Shown here one piece after another: positions 1-6,066 of a stretch of 6,300 nucleotides of DNA. Source of the DNA: Candidatus Caldarchaeum sp. Lineage in GTDB: Archaea > Thermoproteota > Nitrososphaeria_A > Caldarchaeales > Caldarchaeaceae. Numbering within the stretch: position 1 is the stretch's first letter; each line of letters opens with the position of its first letter. Location: contig JANWZU010000014.1 in assembly GCA_025054795.1 (NCBI GenBank), positions 1 to 6,300 on the forward strand, given 5' to 3'. A model generated the notes under the pieces. It did no database searches. It saw nothing but the letters and a program-made list of their open reading frames with translations, and was not told the origin of the DNA. Position numbers and translations under genes: made by a program.

Positions 1-254
1 AGGGCGGCGTAGTAGAAAATCAAGCCCACGCCGCTCATCAAACCAGCCGCAGCAGCCCAGCCAAGGTCGGCGACACCGGGAAGAGGCTCGCCCACAGCCA
101 CAGCCAAACCAACCAGAAGGACGAAGCCAAACGCCTGAGAAACCGCCACAACTCTGAGGACATGAACGGCCTTCGACGCATAACCTCCGTAGAAATCACC
201 GGCACCCCACGCAAAAGCCGACGCAAGCCCGTAGAAAGTTGCGGCGGAATCCAA
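1..254 (-). CDS. EamA/DMT-family membrane transporter, N-terminal part (partial)
   Basis: The visible 84 codons encode the start of a drug/metabolite-transporter (EamA-like) membrane protein; its substrate cannot be told. The frame begins MDSAATFYGLASAFAWGAGD, and the 'GLASAFAWGAGDFYGG' pattern (residues 9-24) is typical of the first helix of EamA proteins. A second hydrophobic stretch covers about residues 35-55 and a third begins near residue 66 (WAAAAGLMSGVGLIFYYAA). Full-length members have about 280-300 residues and ten helices, so roughly the last two thirds lie beyond the left edge. The start is a TTG at 254: an in-frame TAG lies three codons upstream and no ATG or GTG occurs in the first 30 codons. 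A TATA-like TTTAATA at 287-281 lies about 30 bases upstream, so a leaderless message is likely. The gene is divergent from the ABC exporter operon. The family call is by pattern recognition only. Confidence 0.8.
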   Translation of the reverse strand, partial: MDSAATFYGLASAFAWGAGDFYGGYASKAVHVLRVVAVSQAFGFVLLVGLAVAVGEPLPGVADLGWAAAAGLMSGVGLIFYYAA

Positions 255-256
255 AC

Positions 257-279
257 CAGCCTACATCCGATCAGCCTAC
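257..279. repeat. 8-base direct repeat in the divergent DMT/ABC promoter region
   Basis: CAGCCTAC occurs at 257-264 and again at 272-279 (GTAGGCTG on the minus strand), with a period of 15 bases. Both copies lie between the TATA box and the start codon of the EamA/DMT gene, where a repressor could block transcription initiation. No regulator gene is visible next to it. Function is inferred from position only. Confidence 0.4.
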
Positions 280-280
280 G

Positions 281-288
281 TATTAAAC
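281..288 (-). promoter_or_regulatory. TATA-like box of the EamA/DMT gene
   Basis: The minus strand reads GTTTAATA here, centred about 30 bases before the TTG start at 254. That is the expected archaeal TATA-to-TSS distance for a leaderless or nearly leaderless transcript. The predicted start site falls inside the second copy of an 8-base direct repeat (257-264). This is inferred from sequence and spacing only. Confidence 0.5.
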
Positions 289-299
289 CGTGAAACAAC

Positions 300-307
300 G
301 ATTAAAT
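300..307 (+). promoter_or_regulatory. TATA-like box of the ABC exporter operon
   Basis: GATTAAAT is centred about 27 bases before the ATG at 331. This predicts transcription starting at or next to the start codon. The same octamer appears at the same distance upstream of the MFS gene (5388-5395, minus strand). A purine-rich GAAACAAC lies directly upstream (292-299). Confidence 0.55.
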
Positions 308-330
308 GACAGATGTTGTAAGACGACGTG

Positions 331-1047
331 ATGTACGCCGTCGAGGCTGTGGGGGTCTGGCGTTTCTTCAGTAAAACACCCGTACTCAGAGATGTTAGTT
401 TCAAGGTTGAGGAGGGGTTGGTTTTCGGCGTCATCGGACCAAACGGAGCTGGGAAAACAACACTCTTCAGAATTCTGGCTACGCTGCTGAAGCCCAGCAA
501 GGGGGCTGCTAGAGTCTTAGGCAAAGACGTTGTAGGAGAATCCGCTGAGGTTAGGAGGCTCATCACCTACCTTCCCGAGGAGGCTGGTGTCTACAAGCAT
601 CTGTCTGGACTAGACTTCCTAAAAATGATGAAGAACCTCTACGACGTCGACTCCAAGGCTGTCGAAAGAGGGGCGGAGATATCAGGGCTAGGCCGTAGTT
701 TAGGAAGAAAGATGGGGGAGTACAGCAAAGGTATGAGAAGAAGAATACTGCTCGCAAGCTGCTTGATGGTGAACCCTAGGCTGTCGATACTCGACGAGCC
801 CACGGCCGGTTTGGATGTGGAACACTCGGTTTACGTAAGAAAAACCATTAAACAACACTCTGCCCACGGAACTACTTTCATCATCTCAAGTCATAACATG
901 CTCGAAGTCCAGTATCTATGCGACGAAGTCGCACTCATAAACAGAGGCACGATAGTCGAGCAGGGCAAGCCCAGCAAGCTAACATCGGCGTACGGAGTCC
1001 AAAACCTCGAGGAGCTTTTCGTCAAAAAAACGGAGGAAACAGGATGA
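331..1047 (+). CDS. ABC exporter ATP-binding protein (NatA-like, ABC-2 type)
   Basis: This 238-residue nucleotide-binding subunit powers the membrane permease encoded immediately downstream; it would act as a dimer on the cytoplasmic face. All core ABC motifs are visible: Walker A GPNGAGKTT (36-44), signature YSKGM (131-135, a degenerate form usual in ABC-2 exporters), Walker B and D-loop LSILDEPTAGLD (151-162) and the H-loop histidine in ISSH (188). The Q-loop position reads YLPEEAG (80-86), with Glu where Gln is usual; this also occurs in NatA-like ATPases. The length is normal for a stand-alone ATPase. The start could be ATG 331 or the adjacent in-frame GTG 328. ATG is preferred because the TATA box at 300-307 places transcription initiation near base 330, with no Shine-Dalgarno sequence visible. 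The 3' end overlaps the permease start by four bases (ATGA), a tight operon. The exported substrate is unknown; Na+, drugs or lipids are all possible for this family. Confidence 0.93.
   Translation: MYAVEAVGVWRFFSKTPVLRDVSFKVEEGLVFGVIGPNGAGKTTLFRILATLLKPSKGAARVLGKDVVGESAEVRRLITYLPEEAGVYKHLSGLDFLKMMKNLYDVDSKAVERGAEISGLGRSLGRKMGEYSKGMRRRILLASCLMVNPRLSILDEPTAGLDVEHSVYVRKTIKQHSAHGTTFIISSHNMLEVQYLCDEVALINRGTIVEQGKPSKLTSAYGVQNLEELFVKKTEETG
1032..1036 (+). promoter_or_regulatory. Shine-Dalgarno sequence for the ABC permease
   Basis: GGAGG lies 7 bases before the ATG at 1044, inside the end of the ATPase gene. It fixes the permease start: the same frame stays open upstream for about 42 further codons, but those overlap the ATPase and read as non-membrane, arginine-rich sequence. 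Confidence 0.75.
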
Positions 1048-2309
1048 AGCTCTGGCATCTTCTACACAAAGAGATAAGGGAGCTGTTTAACGAGAAGACC
1101 ATCCTGTTAGGCGTGCTGTTGACGCCTTTACTGATCTTTCCCATCATGGGCATGGCTTTCACACTAGCCTCTTCAGGAGGTGGTGGAGAACTCAGTCGTC
1201 CAACGCTGCTGGTCATAGACCGGGACGGTGGAAGGTACGCCGCCATCCTGACCGAAGCCTTGAAAACTGCTGGGTTCAGAACAACAGTGGCGGACCACGC
1301 TGAACGGGATGTTGTGGAGCTGATTAAGGAGCACAGGCCGGAGGCTGCTTTAGTTTTGCGGAACGGCTTTACGCTGAATCTGACCAGAGGTAAGACGGGG
1401 TTGGTGGAGCTATATGTTTTGACAGCCTCTGTCTCTATGACTGAGCTTCAGAAAACCTCAACCATTCAGAAACTCGTGTCAGATGCTTCCGCAGCCGTGG
1501 GGGAGGCGTTAGCAGCCGAGATGGGAATAGCTGTCTCTTTTTACAAGCAGCCCATCACAGTCGCAGGCGGCCTCGTTTACAGGGACAAAGTCGTGGCTAG
1601 CCAAGAGTTTGAACTACTGTTCCAGCAGTATCTCTCAACGACTCTTTTTGTTCCCATCATTTTGCTGATGGTTGTGGTCACTTCCGGAACGGTGGCGGCC
1701 ACGAGCGTGGGCCTTGAGAAAGAGGCGAAAACTCTTGAACTGCTTCTGACGCTCCCGATAAGTAGGCTGAACATCCTAGCCTCGAAGCTTCTGGGCTCAA
1801 CTATAATAGCGTTGCTGGGAACATCTTCGATGATGGCTGGGCTTTACATCTACTTTACCGGTCTCACGACGGCTTCGGGGATGAACCTCGGCATACATCT
1901 CCAGCCGCCCACGTTCGCATTCCTCGCAGTCGTCCTGTTCGTAGCTATGGTGGCGACTCTATGCCTCGGGATTTTGGCCGGTGTCCTGTCCGGAGACGTT
2001 CGAGGAGGCCAGCAGTTGGCCAGCTTGATTCAGATTCCGCTAATACTTCCACCCTTCTTCGTGCTGGTCCTCGCCGACTTCTCCAGCATTCCGCAGCCCT
2101 ATTCAACAATTCTGCTGCTAAACCCGTTCACCCACATAATCATAGCTCTCCAACACATCAACGAGGGCGCATACGCATCGTCCATAGTCCACATATCTGT
2201 GATGGTGTTGTTCACAGGCTTGGTGTTGGCGCTGGCTTCATGGCTTTTCCGAGGCGAAAGATTACTCACCATGAGGATAAGGCTGGGGAGAAGGTCTGGA
2301 GGAGTTTAA
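1044..2309 (+). CDS. ABC-2 type exporter permease (NatB-like)
   Basis: This 421-residue membrane subunit is the partner of the upstream ATPase. The layout is that of NatB-like ABC-2 permeases: a short cytoplasmic N-terminus with an amphipathic start (KLWHLLHKEIRELF), a first membrane helix at about 19-43, a soluble extracytoplasmic domain at about 44-198, then five or six helices at about 199-222, 248-272, 290-316, 327-346 (perhaps one near 353-370) and 378-402. Between the second and third helices is the typical ABC-2 cytoplasmic motif LEKEAKTLELLLTLPISR (about 224-241), which probably contacts the ATPase. The C-terminus is short and basic (RIRLGRRSGG). The start is set by GGAGG at 1032-1036 and the ATGA overlap with the ATPase. 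The TAA stop shares bases with the stop of convergent pyrG. The substrate is not predictable from sequence; the membrane topology is estimated by eye. Confidence 0.88.
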   Translation: MKLWHLLHKEIRELFNEKTILLGVLLTPLLIFPIMGMAFTLASSGGGGELSRPTLLVIDRDGGRYAAILTEALKTAGFRTTVADHAERDVVELIKEHRPEAALVLRNGFTLNLTRGKTGLVELYVLTASVSMTELQKTSTIQKLVSDASAAVGEALAAEMGIAVSFYKQPITVAGGLVYRDKVVASQEFELLFQQYLSTTLFVPIILLMVVVTSGTVAATSVGLEKEAKTLELLLTLPISRLNILASKLLGSTIIALLGTSSMMAGLYIYFTGLTTASGMNLGIHLQPPTFAFLAVVLFVAMVATLCLGILAGVLSGDVRGGQQLASLIQIPLILPPFFVLVLADFSSIPQPYSTILLLNPFTHIIIALQHINEGAYASSIVHISVMVLFTGLVLALASWLFRGERLLTMRIRLGRRSGGV

Positions 2310-3931
2310 ACGATTGCTTCAGCGGTCTTTATGGATTTCATCTTTTCGGCTGCAGCTTTGACGAAGCCTAGGAAGGCCGGCTCAGGCCTGTTGGGCCTCG
2401 AAAGATACTCCGGATGGAACTGAGTCGCTAGGAAGAACCTGTTGCGTGGGTATTCGATTATCTCGACTCTGTCTCCCTCAGGCGAGAAGCCGGAGAAGAC
2501 GAGTCCGTGCTCGAGAAGCCTGTCCCAGTACTGCCGGGACACCTCGTAGCGGTGGCGGTGTCTCTGGCTGATTTCCTTAGTGCCGTAAAGCCTGTGGGCG
2601 AGCGTTCCCTCAACCAGTCTGACCGTGGATGCGCCGAGCCTCATCGTCCCTCCAAGCCCCTTGACTTCACGCTGCTCAGGCATCAAATCAATCACAGGAT
2701 GCGGCGTGTCCGGGTTGAGCTCAGTCGAGTTAGCACCGGCAAGCCTCACCACGTTCCTAGAAAACTCCACAACAGCCAGCTGAAGCCCGAAGCACAGGCC
2801 TAAGAACGGAATGTTGTTCTCTCTGCTGAATCTAATGCATTCGATCATGCCCTCCGTACCCCTCCTGCCAAACCCTCCAGGAACGAGAACTCCTCCGAAA
2901 GACCTTAGCTCCTCAACATTTCTGAGGCCCTGCTCAAACTCCTCCGTGTTTATCCACTCGACTTCGACTTTTGAGCCGATGCTAACAGAGGCATGGTTTA
3001 GCGCCTCCTTGATGCTTACGTACGAATCCGCCAGCTTGGTGTACTTTCCGCAGACAGCTATCCTCAGCATGGATGTAGCGTTTTCGTAAAGCGACATCAC
3101 ACGGGACCATTCGCTCCAGTCTGGAGGTGAGGCAGATAAGCCGAGCCGCTTGACGATGAAGTCTCCCATTCCCTGTTCCTCTAGTATGGCGGGAACCTTG
3201 TAGATGTAGCTGACGTCGTAGGAGGAGAAGACAGCGTTTTCGGATATCGTTCCGAAAAGAGCTATTTTGCGCCGTGCTTCTTTGTCGATGGGGCTGTCGC
3301 TTCGAGCCACTATGATGTCCGGCTGTATGCCTAGAGCCCTCAGCATGTTGACGCTGTGCTGAAGAGCCTTTGTTTTGAACTCGCCCGTGGCCTTCAGGCT
3401 TAAAACCAGAGCAACATGTATGAAGAGAGTGTTTTCAACACCCTCCTCCAGCCTCATCTGCCTAACAGCTTCGAGGAAAGGCTGGCCCTCTATGTCGCCC
3501 ACAGTCCCTCCGACCTCAACTATCAAAACATCGACATCCTTCGAGACGCTGCGTATTCTTCGCTTTATCTCGTCCGTGATGTGCGGAACAATCTGGACAC
3601 ACTGACCCAGATAGTCTCCACGCCGCTCTCTGTCTATCACCTCGGCGTATATCTGGCCCGTAGTCACGTTGTTCAGCTTGCATGTCCTTATGTCGAGAAA
3701 ACGCTCATACCATCCAAGGTCTAGGTCTGTCTCGCCGCCGTCGTCTGTCACGAAGACTTCGCCATGAGAGAAGGGGTTGAGCGTGCCGGCGTCGACGTTA
3801 ACGTATGGGTCTATTTTCACGAATCCTGTCTTAAACCCTCTCACTTGGAGAATTTTTCCGACAGAGGCGGCCACGGTTCCCTTGCCGACGCTGCTTACCA
3901 CGCCCCCGGTGACGAAGACATACTTCTGCAT
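2306..3931 (-). CDS. pyrG: CTP synthase (glutamine-hydrolysing)
   Basis: This 541-residue enzyme (the family norm is about 535-550) makes CTP from UTP, ATP and glutamine in the cytoplasm, the last step of de novo pyrimidine synthesis. The N-terminal synthase domain starts KYVFVTGGVVSSVGKG (P-loop, 3-18), followed by the Mg/ATP and UTP site DPYVNVDAGTLNPFSHGE (41-58), the DDGGETDLDLG loop (63-73) and EVGGTVGDIEG (139-149). The C-terminal class I glutaminase domain (about 290-530) has the nucleophile Cys380 in GLCFGLQ and His506/Glu508 in QFHPEY; the oxyanion loop GGFGRRG is at 352-358. An unusual point is that the UTP/CTP-binding loop reads KTKALQ (186-191) instead of KTKPTQ. The start is ATG 3931, which gives the standard N-terminus; the upstream extension to 3982 (RKRFRKVFNYLLLKLD) overlaps the MFS gene and the TATA box. 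It lies downstream of the MFS gene with a 43-base gap containing its own promoter. Confidence 0.97.
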   Translation of the reverse strand: MQKYVFVTGGVVSSVGKGTVAASVGKILQVRGFKTGFVKIDPYVNVDAGTLNPFSHGEVFVTDDGGETDLDLGWYERFLDIRTCKLNNVTTGQIYAEVIDRERRGDYLGQCVQIVPHITDEIKRRIRSVSKDVDVLIVEVGGTVGDIEGQPFLEAVRQMRLEEGVENTLFIHVALVLSLKATGEFKTKALQHSVNMLRALGIQPDIIVARSDSPIDKEARRKIALFGTISENAVFSSYDVSYIYKVPAILEEQGMGDFIVKRLGLSASPPDWSEWSRVMSLYENATSMLRIAVCGKYTKLADSYVSIKEALNHASVSIGSKVEVEWINTEEFEQGLRNVEELRSFGGVLVPGGFGRRGTEGMIECIRFSRENNIPFLGLCFGLQLAVVEFSRNVVRLAGANSTELNPDTPHPVIDLMPEQREVKGLGGTMRLGASTVRLVEGTLAHRLYGTKEISQRHRHRYEVSRQYWDRLLEHGLVFSGFSPEGDRVEIIEYPRNRFFLATQFHPEYLSRPNRPEPAFLGFVKAAAEKMKSIKTAEAIV

Positions 3932-3951
3932 GTCTAGCTTTAGGAGTAGGT

Positions 3952-3966
3952 AGTTAAAGACCTTTC
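3952..3966 (-). promoter_or_regulatory. BRE/TATA-like promoter of pyrG
   Basis: The minus strand reads GAAAGGT (3966-3960) then CTTTAACT (3959-3952), a purine-rich BRE-like stretch followed by a TATA-like box. The box centre is about 25 bases before ATG 3931, so the pyrG message would be leaderless. It lies in the gap after the MFS stop, so pyrG need not depend on read-through from the MFS gene. It closely matches the thioredoxin promoter at 5426-5440. Confidence 0.55.
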
Positions 3967-3974
3967 TAAACCTT

Positions 3975-5363
3975 TTACGCACCTGCTAGGCGGATGTTGG
4001 GTATGAATAGGTAGAGAACTAACACGGCTAGGGCGGCGGATGCAGCTATTGTCATCGAGTAGCTGAACGCCGAGACAAACTGGGTTTTCTCGAGCCCGGT
4101 TAGAATCACTTGGGCTTCGCCGACGACTTCTACTCTGCGCACGACTGGGGAGAGAGGTATCCACATCACCGCAGCTGCAATCGCACCTCCAACCAGCCTT
4201 AAGAAGCTGAGCATGGAGGTGGCTACTCCTAAGACGTTTCGAGCGACTAGTGTCTGCGTGGTTATCAGGAACGAGGCGACTGTGAAGCCCATACCCACGC
4301 CGATGAGCGCAAGCCCCGCCAGAAAAACTGGAAGGCCGAGCTCCAGCAAAGTGAGGAGGACGGTTCCGGCGAGAAGCGAGACTCCGCTCACGTATGCAGG
4401 GGTTCTCACAGAGGATTTTATCACTATCCTAGCCGCTAAGTTCGATGCGAAAAACCAGCCCAAAACCAGAGGAAGAAGAATCATACCTGAATCGGTCGCC
4501 GACAGGCCCAGAACCCACTGGAGGTATAGAGGCATGTAGGCTATTATTCCGAAGAAGATGAAGCCGGCGAGAAAATTTCCCATAAACCCGGTTCTCAGAA
4601 TTTTTTCTTTGAAGAGCTGAAGAGGTATGAGCGGCGCTTCCGACTTTCTCTCGTTGTAGATGAAAAACGTAAACATGGCTGCTGCGAGAAACAGCATGAC
4701 GTATGTTTCGCTCACAGTCTGAAACTCGTTGAGGTAGATGAGCAGGAAGGTGGCTGCGGCCATGAACAAAGCAGCTCCTTTGTAATCGACTTTGACGTCG
4801 TCGCTTGATGTGTTCTTCAACTGTTTTAAACCTATAAGCATGCACACAACGCCTGCGGGTATGTTTATGAGGAAAATCCATCTCCAGCCGACCGAGTCCA
4901 CCAGAACCCCTCCCAGCGGAGGCCCGACGATGCTGGCCGCCGCCCAGACAGACGAGGTGTAGCCGGTGGCCTTAGCCCTCTCCTTCAAGCTGAAAAGCTC
5001 GCCTATCAACGTGAAAGTCAGCACGAGAAGGGCTCCTCCACCAAGCCCTTGAACAGCTCTGAAGACAATAAGCTGCAGCATGTTGGAGGAAATGCCGCAC
5101 AAAAGGCTGCCGGCAAGGAAAAGACCAACCCCCGTCAGGTAGATTACTCTTCTCCCGTAGACATCGCTAACCCTTCCCCACAGAGGCCCCGAAACAGTCG
5201 AAGTAAGAATGTAAGCGGTAAAGGCCCAGCTGTAAATCTCCAACCCCTGAAGAGAGCTCACTATGCTGGGCATCGCCACAGCAACAACAGTCGAGTCGAC
5301 GGCGGCTAGGAAGATACCCAGCATCAACCCCGCTATCAAAAGCCTTTGACCGGCGTATGGCAT
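3975..5363 (-). CDS. MFS drug exporter, DHA2 family (14 TM)
   Basis: This 462-residue membrane protein is probably a proton-coupled efflux pump for drugs or other small hydrophobic compounds. Family motifs are clear: the first helix carries LAAVDSTVVAVAMPSI (19-34, with Asp23), motif A is GRVSDVYGRR (63-72), the conserved motif B arginine is Arg102 in FRAVQGLGGG, and the antiporter motif C spans about 134-152 (GYTSSVWAAASIVGPPLGG). About 14 hydrophobic segments can be counted, which places it in the DHA2 (QacA/EmrB) group rather than the 12-TM DHA1 group. It is somewhat shorter than QacA (about 514). The start ATG 5363 gives a typical short cytoplasmic lead before helix 1 and lies about 28 bases from the TATA box GATTAAAT (5395-5388). 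It is divergent from the thioredoxin/VKOR operon and upstream of pyrG on the same strand. No adjacent regulator gene is seen; the substrate is unknown. Confidence 0.9.
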   Translation of the reverse strand: MPYAGQRLLIAGLMLGIFLAAVDSTVVAVAMPSIVSSLQGLEIYSWAFTAYILTSTVSGPLWGRVSDVYGRRVIYLTGVGLFLAGSLLCGISSNMLQLIVFRAVQGLGGGALLVLTFTLIGELFSLKERAKATGYTSSVWAAASIVGPPLGGVLVDSVGWRWIFLINIPAGVVCMLIGLKQLKNTSSDDVKVDYKGAALFMAAATFLLIYLNEFQTVSETYVMLFLAAAMFTFFIYNERKSEAPLIPLQLFKEKILRTGFMGNFLAGFIFFGIIAYMPLYLQWVLGLSATDSGMILLPLVLGWFFASNLAARIVIKSSVRTPAYVSGVSLLAGTVLLTLLELGLPVFLAGLALIGVGMGFTVASFLITTQTLVARNVLGVATSMLSFLRLVGGAIAAAVMWIPLSPVVRRVEVVGEAQVILTGLEKTQFVSAFSYSMTIAASAALAVLVLYLFIPNIRLAGA

Positions 5364-5377
5364 CTTACCGATTGTCT

Positions 5378-5406
5378 GAACAGCTGGATTTAATCATAAA
5401 CTGTTC
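5378..5406. repeat. Inverted repeat flanking the MFS TATA box
   Basis: GAACAG (5378-5383) and CTGTTC (5401-5406) form perfect 6-base arms with a 17-base spacer. Arm centres are 23 bases apart, about two helical turns, and the dyad axis (5392) coincides with the TATA box. This is a possible operator for a dimeric regulator of the exporter. With arms this short, chance cannot be excluded. Confidence 0.3.
5388..5395 (-). promoter_or_regulatory. TATA-like box of the MFS exporter gene
   Basis: The minus strand reads GATTAAAT, centred about 28 bases before ATG 5363. This predicts a leaderless transcript. The box sits at the centre of an inverted repeat GAACAG/CTGTTC (5378-5406). Confidence 0.55.
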
Positions 5407-5425
5407 TCTTCGCAGGCTGTTTTTT

Positions 5426-5445
5426 GAAAAGTCTTTAAATTAAAG
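5426..5445 (+). promoter_or_regulatory. BRE/TATA promoter of the thioredoxin/VKOR operon
   Basis: GAAAAGT (5426-5432, BRE-like) is followed directly by CTTTAAAT (5433-5440). The box centre lies about 30 bases before ATG 5467, so initiation at or just before that codon is expected. The box forms half of a short dyad, CTTTAA-A-TTAAAG (5433-5445). Confidence 0.6.
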
Positions 5446-5466
5446 CTCATGATTTTAAACGTTAAG

Positions 5467-6063
5467 ATGCCCAAGAAGAGAAAGGGGAGTAGAACCTCCT
5501 TCAGAACTTATCTGGCTTTCATCCCCGCAGCGATACTCGTGGGCTTCATAGTCTACCTCGTAGCTGTTCCTCCTGCTTCAAACATCTCGACAATCGGAAC
5601 CACGGGGAGAACCACCTTGGTTTCGGGCGCGCAGGCGCCGGCTTTCAAGCTTAACCTGATAGACGGCAACGGTGTTAAGGAGGAGGTTTTCGAGTTTAAC
5701 CCGGCGAGCGGTAAATATGTTTTCATGGACTTCATCCATGAATGGTGTGTCCACTGTAGGAACATGGCTCAGACCATCGACAGGCTTCATGCTTCATACA
5801 AGGACAAGGGTGTTGTGTTCATTACAGTCGCTGGAGGCTACAACACCGACGCGCAGAAAACCGCCAACTATCTGAAGCAGCATGACGTCAGCTGGACTGT
5901 TGTGTTCGACAAGCAGCTGGACGTGTTCAGCAGATACGGCGTCAGAGGCACTCCGACCTACGTTATCATCAGCCCCGCAGGCTCCATCCTAGCCAAGTTT
6001 GAGGGAGAGCAGTCATACGACGCTTTGGCACGAGAACTCGACAGGCATTTAGTCGTGAGGTAG
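5467..6063 (+). CDS. Membrane-anchored TlpA/thioredoxin-like protein
   Basis: This 198-residue protein is probably an extracytoplasmic thiol-disulfide oxidoreductase. A basic N-terminus (MPKKRKGSRTSFR) precedes one hydrophobic segment at about 14-34, which fits an uncleaved signal anchor; a linker follows to about 52. The redoxin/TlpA-type thioredoxin fold begins at GAQAPAFKLNLIDG (54-67). The active site is WCVHC (Cys94, Cys97) and the cis-proline is Pro163 in VRGTPTYV. The start ATG 5467 is chosen because the TATA box at 5433-5440 puts the transcript start close to it. An in-frame ATG at 5449 would add MILNVK, but it lies only about 12 bases from the box and would probably be untranscribed. 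The gene is followed by a VKOR-family gene in the same frame after TAG GGC, so the likely role is to pass disulfides between VKOR and exported proteins. Which direction it works in (oxidase, isomerase or reductase) cannot be read from the sequence. Confidence 0.9.
   Translation: MPKKRKGSRTSFRTYLAFIPAAILVGFIVYLVAVPPASNISTIGTTGRTTLVSGAQAPAFKLNLIDGNGVKEEVFEFNPASGKYVFMDFIHEWCVHCRNMAQTIDRLHASYKDKGVVFITVAGGYNTDAQKTANYLKQHDVSWTVVFDKQLDVFSRYGVRGTPTYVIISPAGSILAKFEGEQSYDALARELDRHLVVR
6057..6061 (+). promoter_or_regulatory. Shine-Dalgarno sequence for the VKOR gene
   Basis: GAGGT, overlapping the last codons and stop of the thioredoxin gene, ends 5 bases before the TTG at 6067. It supports translation-coupled initiation at that TTG. 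Confidence 0.5.
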
Positions 6064-6066
6064 GGC

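Noticed and set aside
38..298. A minus-strand open frame with an ATG start, overlapping the DMT gene
   Set aside because: Its translation is rich in Arg, Trp and Leu and shows no family pattern, whereas the other minus-strand frame from TTG 254 gives a clear EamA N-terminus and runs to the window edge.
918..1043. N-terminal extension of the ABC permease frame by 42 codons
   Set aside because: It lies entirely inside the ATPase gene, its translation is not membrane-like, and a strong GGAGG precedes the ATG at 1044.
2309..2360. Terminator for the ABC operon downstream of the permease
   Set aside because: Only a short TTTT run is present within pyrG coding sequence, with no stem or long T tract to support a call.
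1961..2371. Plus-strand open frame overlapping the permease 3' end and the pyrG 3' end
   Set aside because: Its translation is low-complexity and rich in Arg, Ser and His, with no motif; it is out of frame with the clear permease sequence.
3932..3982. N-terminal extension of CTP synthase by 17 residues
   Set aside because: It overlaps the MFS stop and the predicted pyrG promoter; CTP synthases normally start directly before the KYVFVTGG segment.
4213..4539. Plus-strand open frame opposite the MFS gene
   Set aside because: It is a shadow of the well-supported MFS reading frame; its translation is rich in Arg, Pro and Ser with no recognisable motif and no promoter or ribosome-binding signal.
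6061..6063. Programmed read-through of the TAG between thioredoxin and VKOR (for example pyrrolysine insertion)
   Set aside because: A Shine-Dalgarno sequence and a TTG start directly follow the TAG, so ordinary termination and re-initiation explain the arrangement. No pyl gene or recoding element is visible.
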